Assembly: GCF_902158555.1 (NCBI RefSeq)
Contig: NZ_CABGGS010000001.1
Span: 186,001-250,000 of the forward strand
DNA: 64,000 bases
Source of the DNA: Klebsiella spallanzanii
GTDB lineage: Bacteria; Pseudomonadota; Gammaproteobacteria; Enterobacterales; Enterobacteriaceae
Direction of reading: 5' to 3'
The notes below the pieces were generated by a model. That model was given only the letters and a program-made list of their open reading frames with translations, did no database searches and had not been told where the DNA came from. The translations under genes and the position numbers were made by a program. Positions 27,000 to 35,116 of the stretch are shown piece by piece (the stretch's first letter is position 1; every line of letters begins with the position of its first letter).

Positions 27000-27317
27000 G
27001 AAATCTCTTATTTAAATAAAACCGCGCAAAGTTTAATGAAAGTCGCGCCGGGGAGATAGCGAATTGTGAGCCGCGATAAAAAATTTTCGCCTCCTGGCAT
27101 AACAATCCCATCAGCTAAGGAAAATCTAACTGTATATATTTCGTTTATGTTTCAATTAGATTACACGCTATATACTCCCTTATTCAGTCTGTTAACGAAG
27201 ACACACTCACGCTTTCATTCATAACAAACTGATAATTAAGACAATACTGCTTTACCTTATCGCCACCATTTTTTAAGGTGGGCGGCTTGTTGCTAACGGA
27301 CTAAAGAGCCTGGATGT
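27000..27317. promoter_or_regulatory. mdfA-ybjG divergent intergenic region
   Basis: This 318-bp non-coding stretch is AT-rich in the middle. Possible -10 boxes are TATATA near 27135 and TATACT near 27173. A GTTTA element (27147-27151) is a single half of a PhoP-type direct repeat with no clear partner. A hairpin CACCATTTTTTAAGGTGGG lies at 27265-27284. No small gene was found. Confidence 0.4.
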
Positions 27318-27911
27318 ATGCTGGAAAATATCAACTACGCGCTGTTTGCATTGCTCAATGCAACTCCCGATTCCCCCTGGTGGGCGATTGAAATCGCGAC
27401 GTTTATCGCCAAAGACCTGATTATTATTGTGCCATTACTGGTATTCGCTTTATGGCTTTGGGGGCCTAACCAACGTCAGTTAGTATTTAAAGTTATGATG
27501 GCACTCGCCGTTAGCCTTACGCTTTCATGGATATTTGGTGTTTTTTTTCCGCACGAACGTCCGTTTGCCGCCGGTGTTGGCTATAACTTCCTGCACCATT
27601 CGCCAAATAACTCCTTTCCGAGCAATCACGGCACTATCTGCTTTACCTTTGCGTTGGCTTTTATGTTCTGGCACCGACTGTGGTCGGGAGCATTGCTTAT
27701 CGGTATTGCCTGCGCGATTGCCTGGTCCAGAGTCTATCTCGGCGTTCATTGGCCGATGGACATGCTGGGCGGACTACTCACCGCGATGAGCGCCTGCCTA
27801 AGCGCCCAGCTGCTGTGGCAAAGCGGCGGAAAAATCCTTTATCAGCATCTGCAGCGGCTGTACCGCCTGTTCTTTTCGCTACCAATTCGCAAAGGCTGGG
27901 TGCGCGGATAG
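27318..27911 (+). CDS. ybjG: Undecaprenyl-diphosphate phosphatase YbjG (PAP2 family)
   Basis: Inner-membrane phosphatase of 197 residues that recycles undecaprenyl diphosphate to the carrier lipid for cell-wall and surface polysaccharide synthesis. It has six membrane segments. PAP2 motifs are visible: HERPF (motif 1 end), PSNHGT (motif 2, catalytic His) and SRVYLGVHWPMD (motif 3). In E. coli, YbjG shares this role with UppP and PgpB, and overexpression gives bacitracin resistance. Identity is supported by the conserved C-terminus LPIRKGWVR. Confidence 0.93.
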   Translation: MLENINYALFALLNATPDSPWWAIEIATFIAKDLIIIVPLLVFALWLWGPNQRQLVFKVMMALAVSLTLSWIFGVFFPHERPFAAGVGYNFLHHSPNNSFPSNHGTICFTFALAFMFWHRLWSGALLIGIACAIAWSRVYLGVHWPMDMLGGLLTAMSACLSAQLLWQSGGKILYQHLQRLYRLFFSLPIRKGWVRG

Positions 27912-27998
27912 CCCATTCCTGACCAGCCGGTAAAGTTGCGGATGGTCTTAGCTCCACCACGTGACTAACCCTCTTCCGGCAGGTAAAATTGCCGCTGA

Positions 27999-28018
27999 CG
28001 CCCTGTCAATGCAGGGCG
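27999..28018 (+). terminator. Hairpin between ybjG and deoR
   Basis: CGCCCTG and CAGGGCG form a 7-bp stem with a 6-nt loop followed by CTTTC. It lies 20 bp before the deoR start, so it may end ybjG transcripts or sit in the deoR leader. Confidence 0.4.
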
Positions 28019-28037
28019 CTTTCAGCTTAGAGGGAAC

Positions 28038-28796
28038 ATGGAAACTCGTCGTGACGAACGCATTAGCCAGCTTATTCAGGCACTCAAGCGCAGTGATAAA
28101 CTCCATCTAAAAGAAGCAGCCACCCTGCTTGGCGTGTCAGAGATGACCATTCGTCGCGACCTCAACGGCCATAGCGGCCCGGTTGTTTTGCTGGGCGGCT
28201 ATATTGTGCTGGAACCACGCAGCGCGACGCACTACCTGCTGAGCGACCAGAAAACGCGGCTGGTCGATGAAAAACGCCGCGCCGCCCGCCATGCGGCGAA
28301 ACTGCTTGAGGCCCATCAGATGGCCTTTTTCGACTGCGGAACGACTACGCCGTGGATTATTGACGCCATCGACAACGCCCTGCCCTTTACTGGCGTGTGC
28401 TATTCGCTCAATACCTTTCTTTCCTTACAGGAAAAGCCCCAGTGCCGCGCGATTTTATGCGGCGGTGAATTTCACGCCAGCAACGCCATTTTTAAACCGC
28501 TGAGCCTGCAGGATACGTTGAGCCATCTCTGCCCGGATATCGCGTTTTATTCCGCCGCAGGCATTGATTGCGAGCAGGGAGCAACCTGCTTTAACCTGGA
28601 AGAGCTGCCGGTAAAACACTGGGCGATGAAAAGCGCTCGCTACCATGTGCTGGTCGTTGATCACAGTAAATTCGGTAAGGTTCGACCGGCGCGAATGGGC
28701 GATTTAGCGCAGTTTGACGTGATTGCCAGCGACGTTTGCCCGGATGATGACCTGCTGGCGCTGGCAAAAGAAAAACAGATTTCACTTCTTTACTAA
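28038..28796 (+). CDS. deoR: Deoxyribonucleoside regulator DeoR
   Basis: Repressor of the deo operon and nupG, induced by deoxyribose-5-phosphate. It has 252 residues, as in E. coli. The DeoR-type helix-turn-helix is at residues 6-60 (LHLKEAATLLGVSEMTIRRDL). The sugar-phosphate-binding domain has the family motif DCGTTTPWIIDAI (residues 98-110) and AGIDCEQG. It starts at ATG 28038 with AGAGGG 5 nt upstream. It converges on dacC. Confidence 0.94.
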   Translation: METRRDERISQLIQALKRSDKLHLKEAATLLGVSEMTIRRDLNGHSGPVVLLGGYIVLEPRSATHYLLSDQKTRLVDEKRRAARHAAKLLEAHQMAFFDCGTTTPWIIDAIDNALPFTGVCYSLNTFLSLQEKPQCRAILCGGEFHASNAIFKPLSLQDTLSHLCPDIAFYSAAGIDCEQGATCFNLEELPVKHWAMKSARYHVLVVDHSKFGKVRPARMGDLAQFDVIASDVCPDDDLLALAKEKQISLLY

Positions 28797-28816
28797 CCGC
28801 GCCCCGCAGGGCGCGG
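28797..28816. terminator. GC-rich hairpin between convergent deoR and dacC
   Basis: CCGCGCCC and GGGCGCGG form a near-perfect stem with a 4-nt loop exactly between the two stop codons. There is no T run, so it is a weak or rho-assisted terminator. Confidence 0.45.
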
Positions 28817-28824
28817 CCTGCGTC

Positions 28825-30027
28825 TTAAGAGAACCAGCCGCCAAACCAGCCGTGCAGTTTCATCAGCACGAAATCAACCATCCGGCTGAAGAAGCCGCCT
28901 TCGTTGACCGCTTCCATGACAATCAGCGGCCGCTGCTCAATGGTTTTATCATTGAGTTTAAAGTCGATGGTGCCAACAACCTGCCCTTTGGTCAGCGGAG
29001 CGGTCAACTGAGTATCGTTCAGGGTGTAGCTGGCCTTAAGGTTTTTCAGCTGGCCTTTCGGCAGCGTGATGGAACCGGCCTCGCCCGCTCCCAGCTTCGC
29101 TTCGCTGCTATCGCCAAACCAGACGCGCTGGGTAATGAAAGTCGCGTCAGGTTTAATCGGCGTCACGGTTTCATAGAAGCGGAAACCCCAGGTCAGCAGC
29201 TTTTCTGACTCATTAAAACGGATGCGGTCAGTTTTGGTTCCCAGCACGACGGCAATCAGGCGCATATCGTTTTGCGTCGCTGACGAAACCAGGTTGTAGC
29301 CAGCCCCGGCGGTTGTCCCGGTTTTTACGCCATCCGCGTTGAGGTTTGTGCTCCACAGCAGACGGTTACGGTTCGGCTGACGAATCTTGTTAAAAGTGAA
29401 CTCTTTTTCTTTGTGGATAGCATACTCTTCCGGCACGTCATGGATCATCGCTTTGGTGAGCAGCGCCATATCGCGGGCGGTACTGAACTGACCCGGCGCA
29501 TCCAGACCGTGCACGGTCATAAAGGTGGTGTTGGTCAGGCCCATCTTTTGCGCATAGCCGTTCATCAGGCTGACAAACGCATCCTGGCTCCCAGCCACGT
29601 AGTCGGCAATCGCAATGCTGGCATCGTTGCCGGACTGAATGATGACGCCCTTATTAAGATCTTCTACCGATACTTGCATCCCCGGCTTGAGGAACATCAC
29701 CGAAGAGCCGCGCAGCGCCGGGTTACCGGTTGCCCATGCATCACGCCCGATGGTCACCATGTCGGTAGACTTAATCTTGCCCGCCTTTAACGCCTGGCCG
29801 ACAACGTAGCTGGTCATGATCTTGGTCAGACTTGCCGGGTCGAGTTTCTCATCAGCATTGCCTTCGCTGAGCACTTTGCCACTGGCATAGTCCATCAGGA
29901 TCCAGGCTCGCGCATCAATCGACGGCGCATCGGGGAGTTGTTCTGCAGCCTGAACCGCAGGCGCAACGAGAAATAAAAGCGCGCAGCCTGCCGCGAGGCC
30001 GCGAAGGGAAAAAGTATCATGCGTCAT
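28825..30027 (-). CDS. dacC: D-alanyl-D-alanine carboxypeptidase DacC (PBP6)
   Basis: Penicillin-binding protein 6, which removes the terminal D-Ala from peptidoglycan pentapeptides. It has 400 residues, as in E. coli. The signal peptide ends near VQAAEQ. Catalytic motifs are SLTK (Ser66, Lys69), SGN and KTG. A C-terminal beta-rich domain and an amphipathic anchor ([18 protein letters not shown]) hold it to the membrane. The ATG at 30027 is chosen to match E. coli. An in-frame GTG three codons upstream, closer to AAGGA, is possible. Confidence 0.94.
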   Translation of the reverse strand: MTHDTFSLRGLAAGCALLFLVAPAVQAAEQLPDAPSIDARAWILMDYASGKVLSEGNADEKLDPASLTKIMTSYVVGQALKAGKIKSTDMVTIGRDAWATGNPALRGSSVMFLKPGMQVSVEDLNKGVIIQSGNDASIAIADYVAGSQDAFVSLMNGYAQKMGLTNTTFMTVHGLDAPGQFSTARDMALLTKAMIHDVPEEYAIHKEKEFTFNKIRQPNRNRLLWSTNLNADGVKTGTTAGAGYNLVSSATQNDMRLIAVVLGTKTDRIRFNESEKLLTWGFRFYETVTPIKPDATFITQRVWFGDSSEAKLGAGEAGSITLPKGQLKNLKASYTLNDTQLTAPLTKGQVVGTIDFKLNDKTIEQRPLIVMEAVNEGGFFSRMVDFVLMKLHGWFGGWFS

Positions 30028-30057
30028 AAGAGCCACCCAAGTATCCTTTCCAAACAA

Positions 30058-30330
30058 AAATATGCCGCCACACTCTTTCGGCGCCGCAGCAGCCGGTGAG
30101 TAAAGCGTACAAATGACCTTAAAGAAACAGCGAGTTGGTAAAGTTTTTAAAGTTTACGCAATAACCCCGCCTGCTGCTGCAAACAGAGCAATTTTTTTGA
30201 TCGCGGTTGCCTAAATATTAACTTTATTATGGCATGCAAAAAAATAGTTTAGCAAATTCAATGATCTGCTTCATTTTCAAAGATATAGAGTGATTGACTT
30301 CTGGACAAATGCAGACAAATACAGACATTT
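30058..30330. promoter_or_regulatory. dacC upstream region and prophage boundary zone
   Basis: This is a non-coding stretch. The dacC promoter must lie here on the minus strand, but hexamers were not clear. Chromosomal sequence probably ends between about 30230 and 30330, where AT-rich DNA and AGACA repeats begin. Without the other prophage end, the att core cannot be defined. Confidence 0.4.
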
Positions 30331-30333
30331 GAT

Positions 30334-30383
30334 TGCCCCAAATTGTGCCCCAAACACCACTTTGCCCCAAAATCTGCCCCAAA
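30334..30383 (+). repeat. Four direct TGCCCCAAA repeats, possible integrase arm sites
   Basis: TGCCCCAAA occurs at 30334, 30346, 30363 and 30375, spaced 12, 17 and 12 bp. Such short direct repeats beside an attachment core are typical arm-type sites for phage tyrosine integrases. Two AGACA motifs lie just upstream (about 30313 and 30323). Function is inferred from pattern and position. Confidence 0.5.
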
Positions 30384-30481
30384 AAACAGCTCACCAAAGA
30401 GAAGGCCCTCGGGAGTTGGTGGCGAGTTTATGCGCAATCCGCTTTATATAATAATTTGCGATACGGCTGATGGGTGGACAC

Positions 30482-30904
30482 TTAATTTGTGATATTTCTG
30501 GCACTGTTACTGCTTACCGTGACTACTGATAGCGATTTAGACGCATGCCTCAACGCAGTATTGAAAGCAATTAAAGTGACTGGCCGACATTCGTTCTTCA
30601 CACGATTTGAATGGCTCTGGAACACAAAAATATCCTCTGGATGCCTTTCCCGTCGCCGGGCTATCATCGCCATCACCGTAGGTGGAATTTCAACGCGCAG
30701 CGCTTTCAGCCTCCCCCTCTCTCGTATCAGTATCGAATTGCCATCTATGTCATCATAACGAAGCGCCAGCAGCCTACCCGCACTAAGGTTCGTGTGGAAA
30801 ATCAATGCCCACAAATCAGCCCAGGTATCTGAGACTTTGGCAAGGTTACTATTAATTATCAAAAATTGTACGAACGTTAACGCTTCCTTACTGCTCACAT
30901 TCAA
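30482..30904 (-). CDS. Degenerate tyrosine-recombinase-domain protein
   Basis: Protein of about 140 residues resembling the N-terminal half of a tyrosine recombinase catalytic domain (TNLSAGRLLALRYDDIDGNSI aligns with the TGLRxxELLxLxWxDID block). The Arg I position appears to be Ser. The second His-x-x-Arg and Tyr boxes are missing, because the protein ends at SSNSARNITN. It starts at TTG 30904 with GAGGAAAG upstream. It may be a DNA-binding relic or regulator and is unlikely to recombine DNA. It sits near the prophage end. Confidence 0.6.
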   Translation of the reverse strand: MNVSSKEALTFVQFLIINSNLAKVSDTWADLWALIFHTNLSAGRLLALRYDDIDGNSILIRERGRLKALRVEIPPTVMAMIARRRERHPEDIFVFQSHSNRVKNECRPVTLIAFNTALRHASKSLSVVTVSSNSARNITN

Positions 30905-31186
30905 CCACTCTTTCCTCTATCCTTCGTTGAGTTATTATCTCAGATGTTAATTTCAGGAAACAGTAGTTAAAGTAAGGTTACTCTCACCAAGTTATCAAAC
31001 AGGGCTATCATCCTGCCTCATATCGTTGATCACGTGCGTTGCAACTCCGAGCACTTCAGCGACCTATACATCAGAAGTGCCCGCTTGATGTGGGCAGTCG
31101 GTCGCCGCTCACCTACAACCTGCAAGGAGGTTGATTTTTCCGATGTTCTCCTGTATTTTCGCTTAAAATTACATTTGGTTACAGTC

Positions 31187-32170
31187 ATGAATAAATCATT
31201 CTTACATGCCAATACAGATAAAAATATTTACAGCCTTAATTCGTTAAAATTAACACTCAGCATCATGGTCGTTTTTATTCATACAAGAATATTTTTGGAT
31301 AACAGCGTACTGCTTGATACCTTTACGTCAAATGGTTTTTTTAGAATAGCTGTTCCAGTATTTTTTATAATGAACGGATATTTTTTACCATCCACAAAAA
31401 ATTCATTCAAGAAATGGTTAATTAAGTCAACCTGCATTTATTTATCGCTTACCGCTCTTTACGCTTTTTTTTGGTTAGATTATTCAACACTCACCACATC
31501 AATAAAAACAATAGCTCATGCATTGTTGGCTGGTTACTCACATCTCTGGTATATACAGGCAATGATAATTGCAGGATTGATAATATTTTATTTGAAGAAC
31601 AGCACACCACTATTAATAATATCTGTTTGTTTTTTTCTTTTCGGCTTCTTCATTCAAATATATACATCATATCAACATACAATAAATCCAGATCTCCCAC
31701 AACGTTATTCCATATACAGAAATGCTTTCACTATTGGATTACCTTTTATGTTTATCGGATATCTTTTTAGAACTAAATGGACACATATGCCGCAGAGAAC
31801 AACAATAATAATTTGTTTGTTTGCCATCATATTATTTGGGATTGAAATATTTATAAATCACACCAAATTCATATCTCAACAGCCACTATCTAAATCAATG
31901 TCATTCGATATTTACCTTTCTCTTATAATACTATGCCCAGCTGTTTTTTTGTTATTTAAAAACATGAAATTCGGGATAAAAATAAACAAAAACATTCCGA
32001 ACTACATTTATTTTTTTCACCCAATACCGATTTTGTTGTTAAACAAAAAATTAGCATCAGTTAATAATATAATTTATTCGGCTTTGATAATTATCATAAC
32101 TTTAGCTATATCATTAACCGTTATTAAAATAACAAAAACATTACACAAAAGCAAAGTTATTGGAGCTTGA
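31187..32170 (+). CDS. Acyltransferase-3 family O-acetyltransferase (prophage moron)
   Basis: Integral membrane protein of 327 residues with about ten hydrophobic segments. The N-terminus has the family block NSLKLTLSIMVVFIHTR, with the conserved His of acyltransferase family 3 (WzyE/OafA/OafB-like). SHLWYIQAMI is another family landmark. Such enzymes O-acetylate O-antigen or capsule, a known lysogenic-conversion trait. The ATG at 31187 is taken as start; the frame stays open upstream to 31034. Base composition is much more AT-rich than its neighbours, a sign of recent acquisition. Its strand is opposite to the tail genes. Confidence 0.82.
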   Translation: MNKSFLHANTDKNIYSLNSLKLTLSIMVVFIHTRIFLDNSVLLDTFTSNGFFRIAVPVFFIMNGYFLPSTKNSFKKWLIKSTCIYLSLTALYAFFWLDYSTLTTSIKTIAHALLAGYSHLWYIQAMIIAGLIIFYLKNSTPLLIISVCFFLFGFFIQIYTSYQHTINPDLPQRYSIYRNAFTIGLPFMFIGYLFRTKWTHMPQRTTIIICLFAIILFGIEIFINHTKFISQQPLSKSMSFDIYLSLIILCPAVFLLFKNMKFGIKINKNIPNYIYFFHPIPILLLNKKLASVNNIIYSALIIIITLAISLTVIKITKTLHKSKVIGA

Positions 32171-32176
32171 CAGGAG

Positions 32177-32440
32177 TTAGTTAAAGTGAATGCGTTTCAA
32201 GTGATGATAGCTCGCGAGTTCGCGCCGATAATGCTCATAGGATTCACTGTAATCTGGTGTCTTAGCAGCAAAACATATTTGACGACTTTCAATCCATCTA
32301 TAGGCTTCCGGAAAGGAAATGTGAATTCCCAGAGCTACCAGAGAGAAAACAAAGTCCCTCTTGTACAGGGACTGAAAGCCTTTCGAGTTTCGTCGAATTG
32401 ATTCCCGAAAGGCCTGGTTGATACCCGACTGTCTGAGCAT
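32177..32440 (-). CDS. Hypothetical phage protein, 87 residues
   Basis: No family was recognised. The start at 32440 is chosen for a strong GGAGG 7 nt upstream (MLRQSGINQAFRESIRRN). The protein is basic, with one hydrophobic stretch (FVFSLVALGIHISF) and a His/Tyr/Arg-rich end. It is convergent with the acyltransferase gene (gap 6 bp) and follows the tail-spike genes. It may be a last late gene or a separate moron. Confidence 0.55.
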   Translation of the reverse strand: MLRQSGINQAFRESIRRNSKGFQSLYKRDFVFSLVALGIHISFPEAYRWIESRQICFAAKTPDYSESYEHYRRELASYHHLKRIHFN

Positions 32441-32538
32441 GGTTATCCTCCCATGAATACTGTTTATGAACACAGTTGTTTTAAGGGGATGGAAAATCAA
32501 GAAAGTTGCGGCTATCGATTAATGGGACTGGCGGTAAA

Positions 32539-33291
32539 TCAGTTCATGGCCAGCATATACTGCATTACCGCAAGCTGTTCCGCTCCTGTAATCTGACCAT
32601 CAATCAGAACAGCCGATTTGATATCGATTGAAGTGGTCGAAGTGTTGCCGTCAGGCCGCTTGCCGATTAGCAGGGATTTAGTTCCAGCGGATTTTGTTCC
32701 GCTCAATGATGCTGACGATCCGACATAATTTAGCGTTGCCGGGTTGTAAACGGCAGCGTAAACCTGGCCTTGATAAGCGTGCCCTGCCACAGCACACAAA
32801 TCACCTACGGCAATAGATGCAGGCCATGCCACTGTTGCTAGCCCCAGCGAGCCGCCTGCATTTTGCGCCGCCATTCTCAGGTTGCCATCGGTGCCGATTC
32901 CCAGGGCAACGCCAATCCCGGATCCGCTGGCAGTTGAAAAATCCGCAACGAAATAAACACTCCCATCGGTGTGGACTGGAGGCCGTCGAATTACAGCAAT
33001 TATTTTAGTATTACCTGAATCAATAACAGAGGTATCAAGATAGTTGCTGGAATTAACGCTGATATATCCCTGTGAATTATCAAATGTGCCGTATTCGATT
33101 AGCGGCAATGCATTATTGAAAGAGTTTAGCGTTATGTCGGTTACAATATCACTAAAATAATATCCACCTTTGTTCGTTCCGGTAACCACCGGGAAATCAG
33201 AGAACCAGTTTGTAACCACAAAGTCATCAAGCGTTTTCATTCCCGGCACTACGGGCAGAACACCATTTATTTTAATTGAAGTGATTGACAT
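32539..33291 (-). CDS. Tail-spike-associated protein with LamG/concanavalin-like fold (inferred)
   Basis: Protein of 250 residues. The second half has the pattern of phage LamG-like sugar-binding modules (TKIIAVIRRPPVHTDGSVYF, VALGIGTDGNLRMAAQN, SLLIGKRP). It begins with a strong AGGAG embedded in the last codons of the upstream tail spike, so it is translationally coupled to it. It may be an accessory subunit of the spike or a second receptor-binding protein. The role is inferred from position and pattern. Confidence 0.6.
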   Translation of the reverse strand: MSITSIKINGVLPVVPGMKTLDDFVVTNWFSDFPVVTGTNKGGYYFSDIVTDITLNSFNNALPLIEYGTFDNSQGYISVNSSNYLDTSVIDSGNTKIIAVIRRPPVHTDGSVYFVADFSTASGSGIGVALGIGTDGNLRMAAQNAGGSLGLATVAWPASIAVGDLCAVAGHAYQGQVYAAVYNPATLNYVGSSASLSGTKSAGTKSLLIGKRPDGNTSTTSIDIKSAVLIDGQITGAEQLAVMQYMLAMN

Positions 33292-33293
33292 AT

Positions 33294-35039
33294 TTACTCC
33301 TGAAAAAATTCGTTTTTCATTTTGTTTGTTAATATATAAGCCCCAAGGGAACTAAGATGGAGATCATCATCCCATGCGCCGTTGCTGTTGTCGTAGGTTT
33401 TGGGGAACAGCTGATAACCACTAATAAAGTTCACATTATACTCTACGGCAAGTTCTCTTGCGACCTGGTCATATTCATTAAGTGAAGGTGTAGCCGTTGC
33501 ATTGCATTGCCCTGAGGAGACAAGGCAAATACAAATATCTGGAGTTGCAGCTCGGTACTGGGCTATAACCTCTGTAACGCCCGCCCTGTATTCTGTAAGG
33601 CCCCTACTCAATCTATAATCATTTGTATCTAAAATAACAAATAGCAGGTCTAAATCCAGATGCTGCGCAACAGGCGCAATCCATGCAGAGAAGTTGAAAA
33701 AATCATTCGCGATAGCGCCGCCATTCCCCATCCTTGAAACGGTTACGCCGGAACGCACAGCGCTGTTCTTTCCATACATCCCCAAAATGGATACAACCCC
33801 ACTTCCCAGGCTCTGAATCGTTACGCTATGGGCTGTTGCGGATAGCCCACTGATATCGTGCTTTTTAGCCGTTCCTGTGTTCGCGCCAGTGATAGTTACA
33901 GGATTGCCACCATCAATTGTGATGGTGAACGTTCCGGAACCATCATAATAAAAAACTGAAAGATCGGTTGCTGTGATGCCGGTCCAGGACAGCGAGCCAA
34001 CGGTATTATTATTGTAATATCCATTCCCATCCGGTCCGCATCCATACGGTGGTGGGTTCGTGTTATTACTCCCTCCATCATATTTAGTAAAATTCGTCGC
34101 AACGACAGGTGAAATTCCCGCCATTACCCCATCAGTCCTGTCTGAGCAACTAATCCAGCCAGGGTCTTTGTAATTGCCGCCGAGCACATTAATAAGTGAC
34201 TGCGGAATAGTTTTTCTTTCTGTCCACGAATTACCAGTGAATGCTACATTGACACTGGCGGCCTGACCATTAAAAACACGTCCGCGTTTGAATGTGAATT
34301 TATACTGATCACCCTCAATAAATGAACTGGAAGATACACCAGAAGTGCCTATGAAATTTTTAATAAACCCCTTTAAAACAGGCCCAACACCCGCTGCATC
34401 AAAAAGGCCACCGTCAAACCATGCATAGACATTACCGTTCAGGTCATGAGCAAACGGGAAAAAAGCGGGACTATAGGTTGTGTACTGCGTAATCATCTGT
34501 TCGACAAGATTATTTGGCGTGTCAGCAATTATCTCTTGTAGAACTGGCCCTAACCCGGCCGCATCCAGTCTCCCGTTATCAAGATAAACAGGTACTTTCC
34601 CATCATTATCATGAAATAGCGGAATCATCGCTGGAGAGTAATCGCCGGGGACAAGGCGAGAATCAATTTTGTCATCAATCGTTCTGATGGATGGCATTTC
34701 TCGCCCGGTAGCGGTCAGCGTTCCGCCAACGTTCATGATCTCGATAGCGAGCGTGCTGTCATCAGGGCTGCGGTAATACGTAGTGCTGCCATCAGGGATA
34801 TTCGCAATATCTGCCTGAGCCGCCTCAAGCGTCTGATACTGCTTGCTGAGTGGGATCAGGTTCTGCCTGACCTCATCGTTTTTCGCCATCATCTGACGCC
34901 AGGTATCGAGTGGTTCACCGCCGCGGTCGTTAACCGTTCCGGCCGGACCGTTAACCAGCTCGTCAGCGCGCTTAACGTTGTCCATGAATATTTCCGGCGT
35001 CGTCGTTCCCAGCGGCGGATTCAGTTCATCTGCAGCCAT
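33294..35039 (-). CDS. Tail spike with SGNH/GDSL-type esterase domain
   Basis: Receptor-binding protein of 581 residues. The N-terminal virion-anchor region (about 1-120) contains LNPPLGTTTPEIFMDN and is shared by many Klebsiella-phage spikes. Two short homologous repeats follow (LGPVLQEI... and VGPVLKGF...). The C-terminal half is an SGNH hydrolase with block I FTGNSWTE (Ser), block III LDTNDYR and block V DDLHLSSLG (Asp, His). Such domains deacetylate surface polysaccharide. GGAGC lies 7 nt before the ATG. The substrate cannot be read from sequence. Confidence 0.8.
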   Translation of the reverse strand: MAADELNPPLGTTTPEIFMDNVKRADELVNGPAGTVNDRGGEPLDTWRQMMAKNDEVRQNLIPLSKQYQTLEAAQADIANIPDGSTTYYRSPDDSTLAIEIMNVGGTLTATGREMPSIRTIDDKIDSRLVPGDYSPAMIPLFHDNDGKVPVYLDNGRLDAAGLGPVLQEIIADTPNNLVEQMITQYTTYSPAFFPFAHDLNGNVYAWFDGGLFDAAGVGPVLKGFIKNFIGTSGVSSSSFIEGDQYKFTFKRGRVFNGQAASVNVAFTGNSWTERKTIPQSLINVLGGNYKDPGWISCSDRTDGVMAGISPVVATNFTKYDGGSNNTNPPPYGCGPDGNGYYNNNTVGSLSWTGITATDLSVFYYDGSGTFTITIDGGNPVTITGANTGTAKKHDISGLSATAHSVTIQSLGSGVVSILGMYGKNSAVRSGVTVSRMGNGGAIANDFFNFSAWIAPVAQHLDLDLLFVILDTNDYRLSRGLTEYRAGVTEVIAQYRAATPDICICLVSSGQCNATATPSLNEYDQVARELAVEYNVNFISGYQLFPKTYDNSNGAWDDDLHLSSLGAYILTNKMKNEFFQE

Positions 35040-35051
35040 GTTTTTTGCTCC

Positions 35052-35087
35052 AAAAAGAGGCTTCGCCCAAACGAGGGTTTGAGCGAA
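35052..35087 (-). terminator. Terminator between tail tip and tail spike genes
   Basis: On the minus strand TTCGCTCAAAC and GTTTGGGCGAA form an 11-bp stem with one wobble pair and a 4-nt loop. GCCTCTTTTT follows. It may reduce transcription into the spike genes. Confidence 0.55.
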
Positions 35088-35116
35088 AAAAGTTAATAAG
35101 GGGTTTTTATGGGGAA

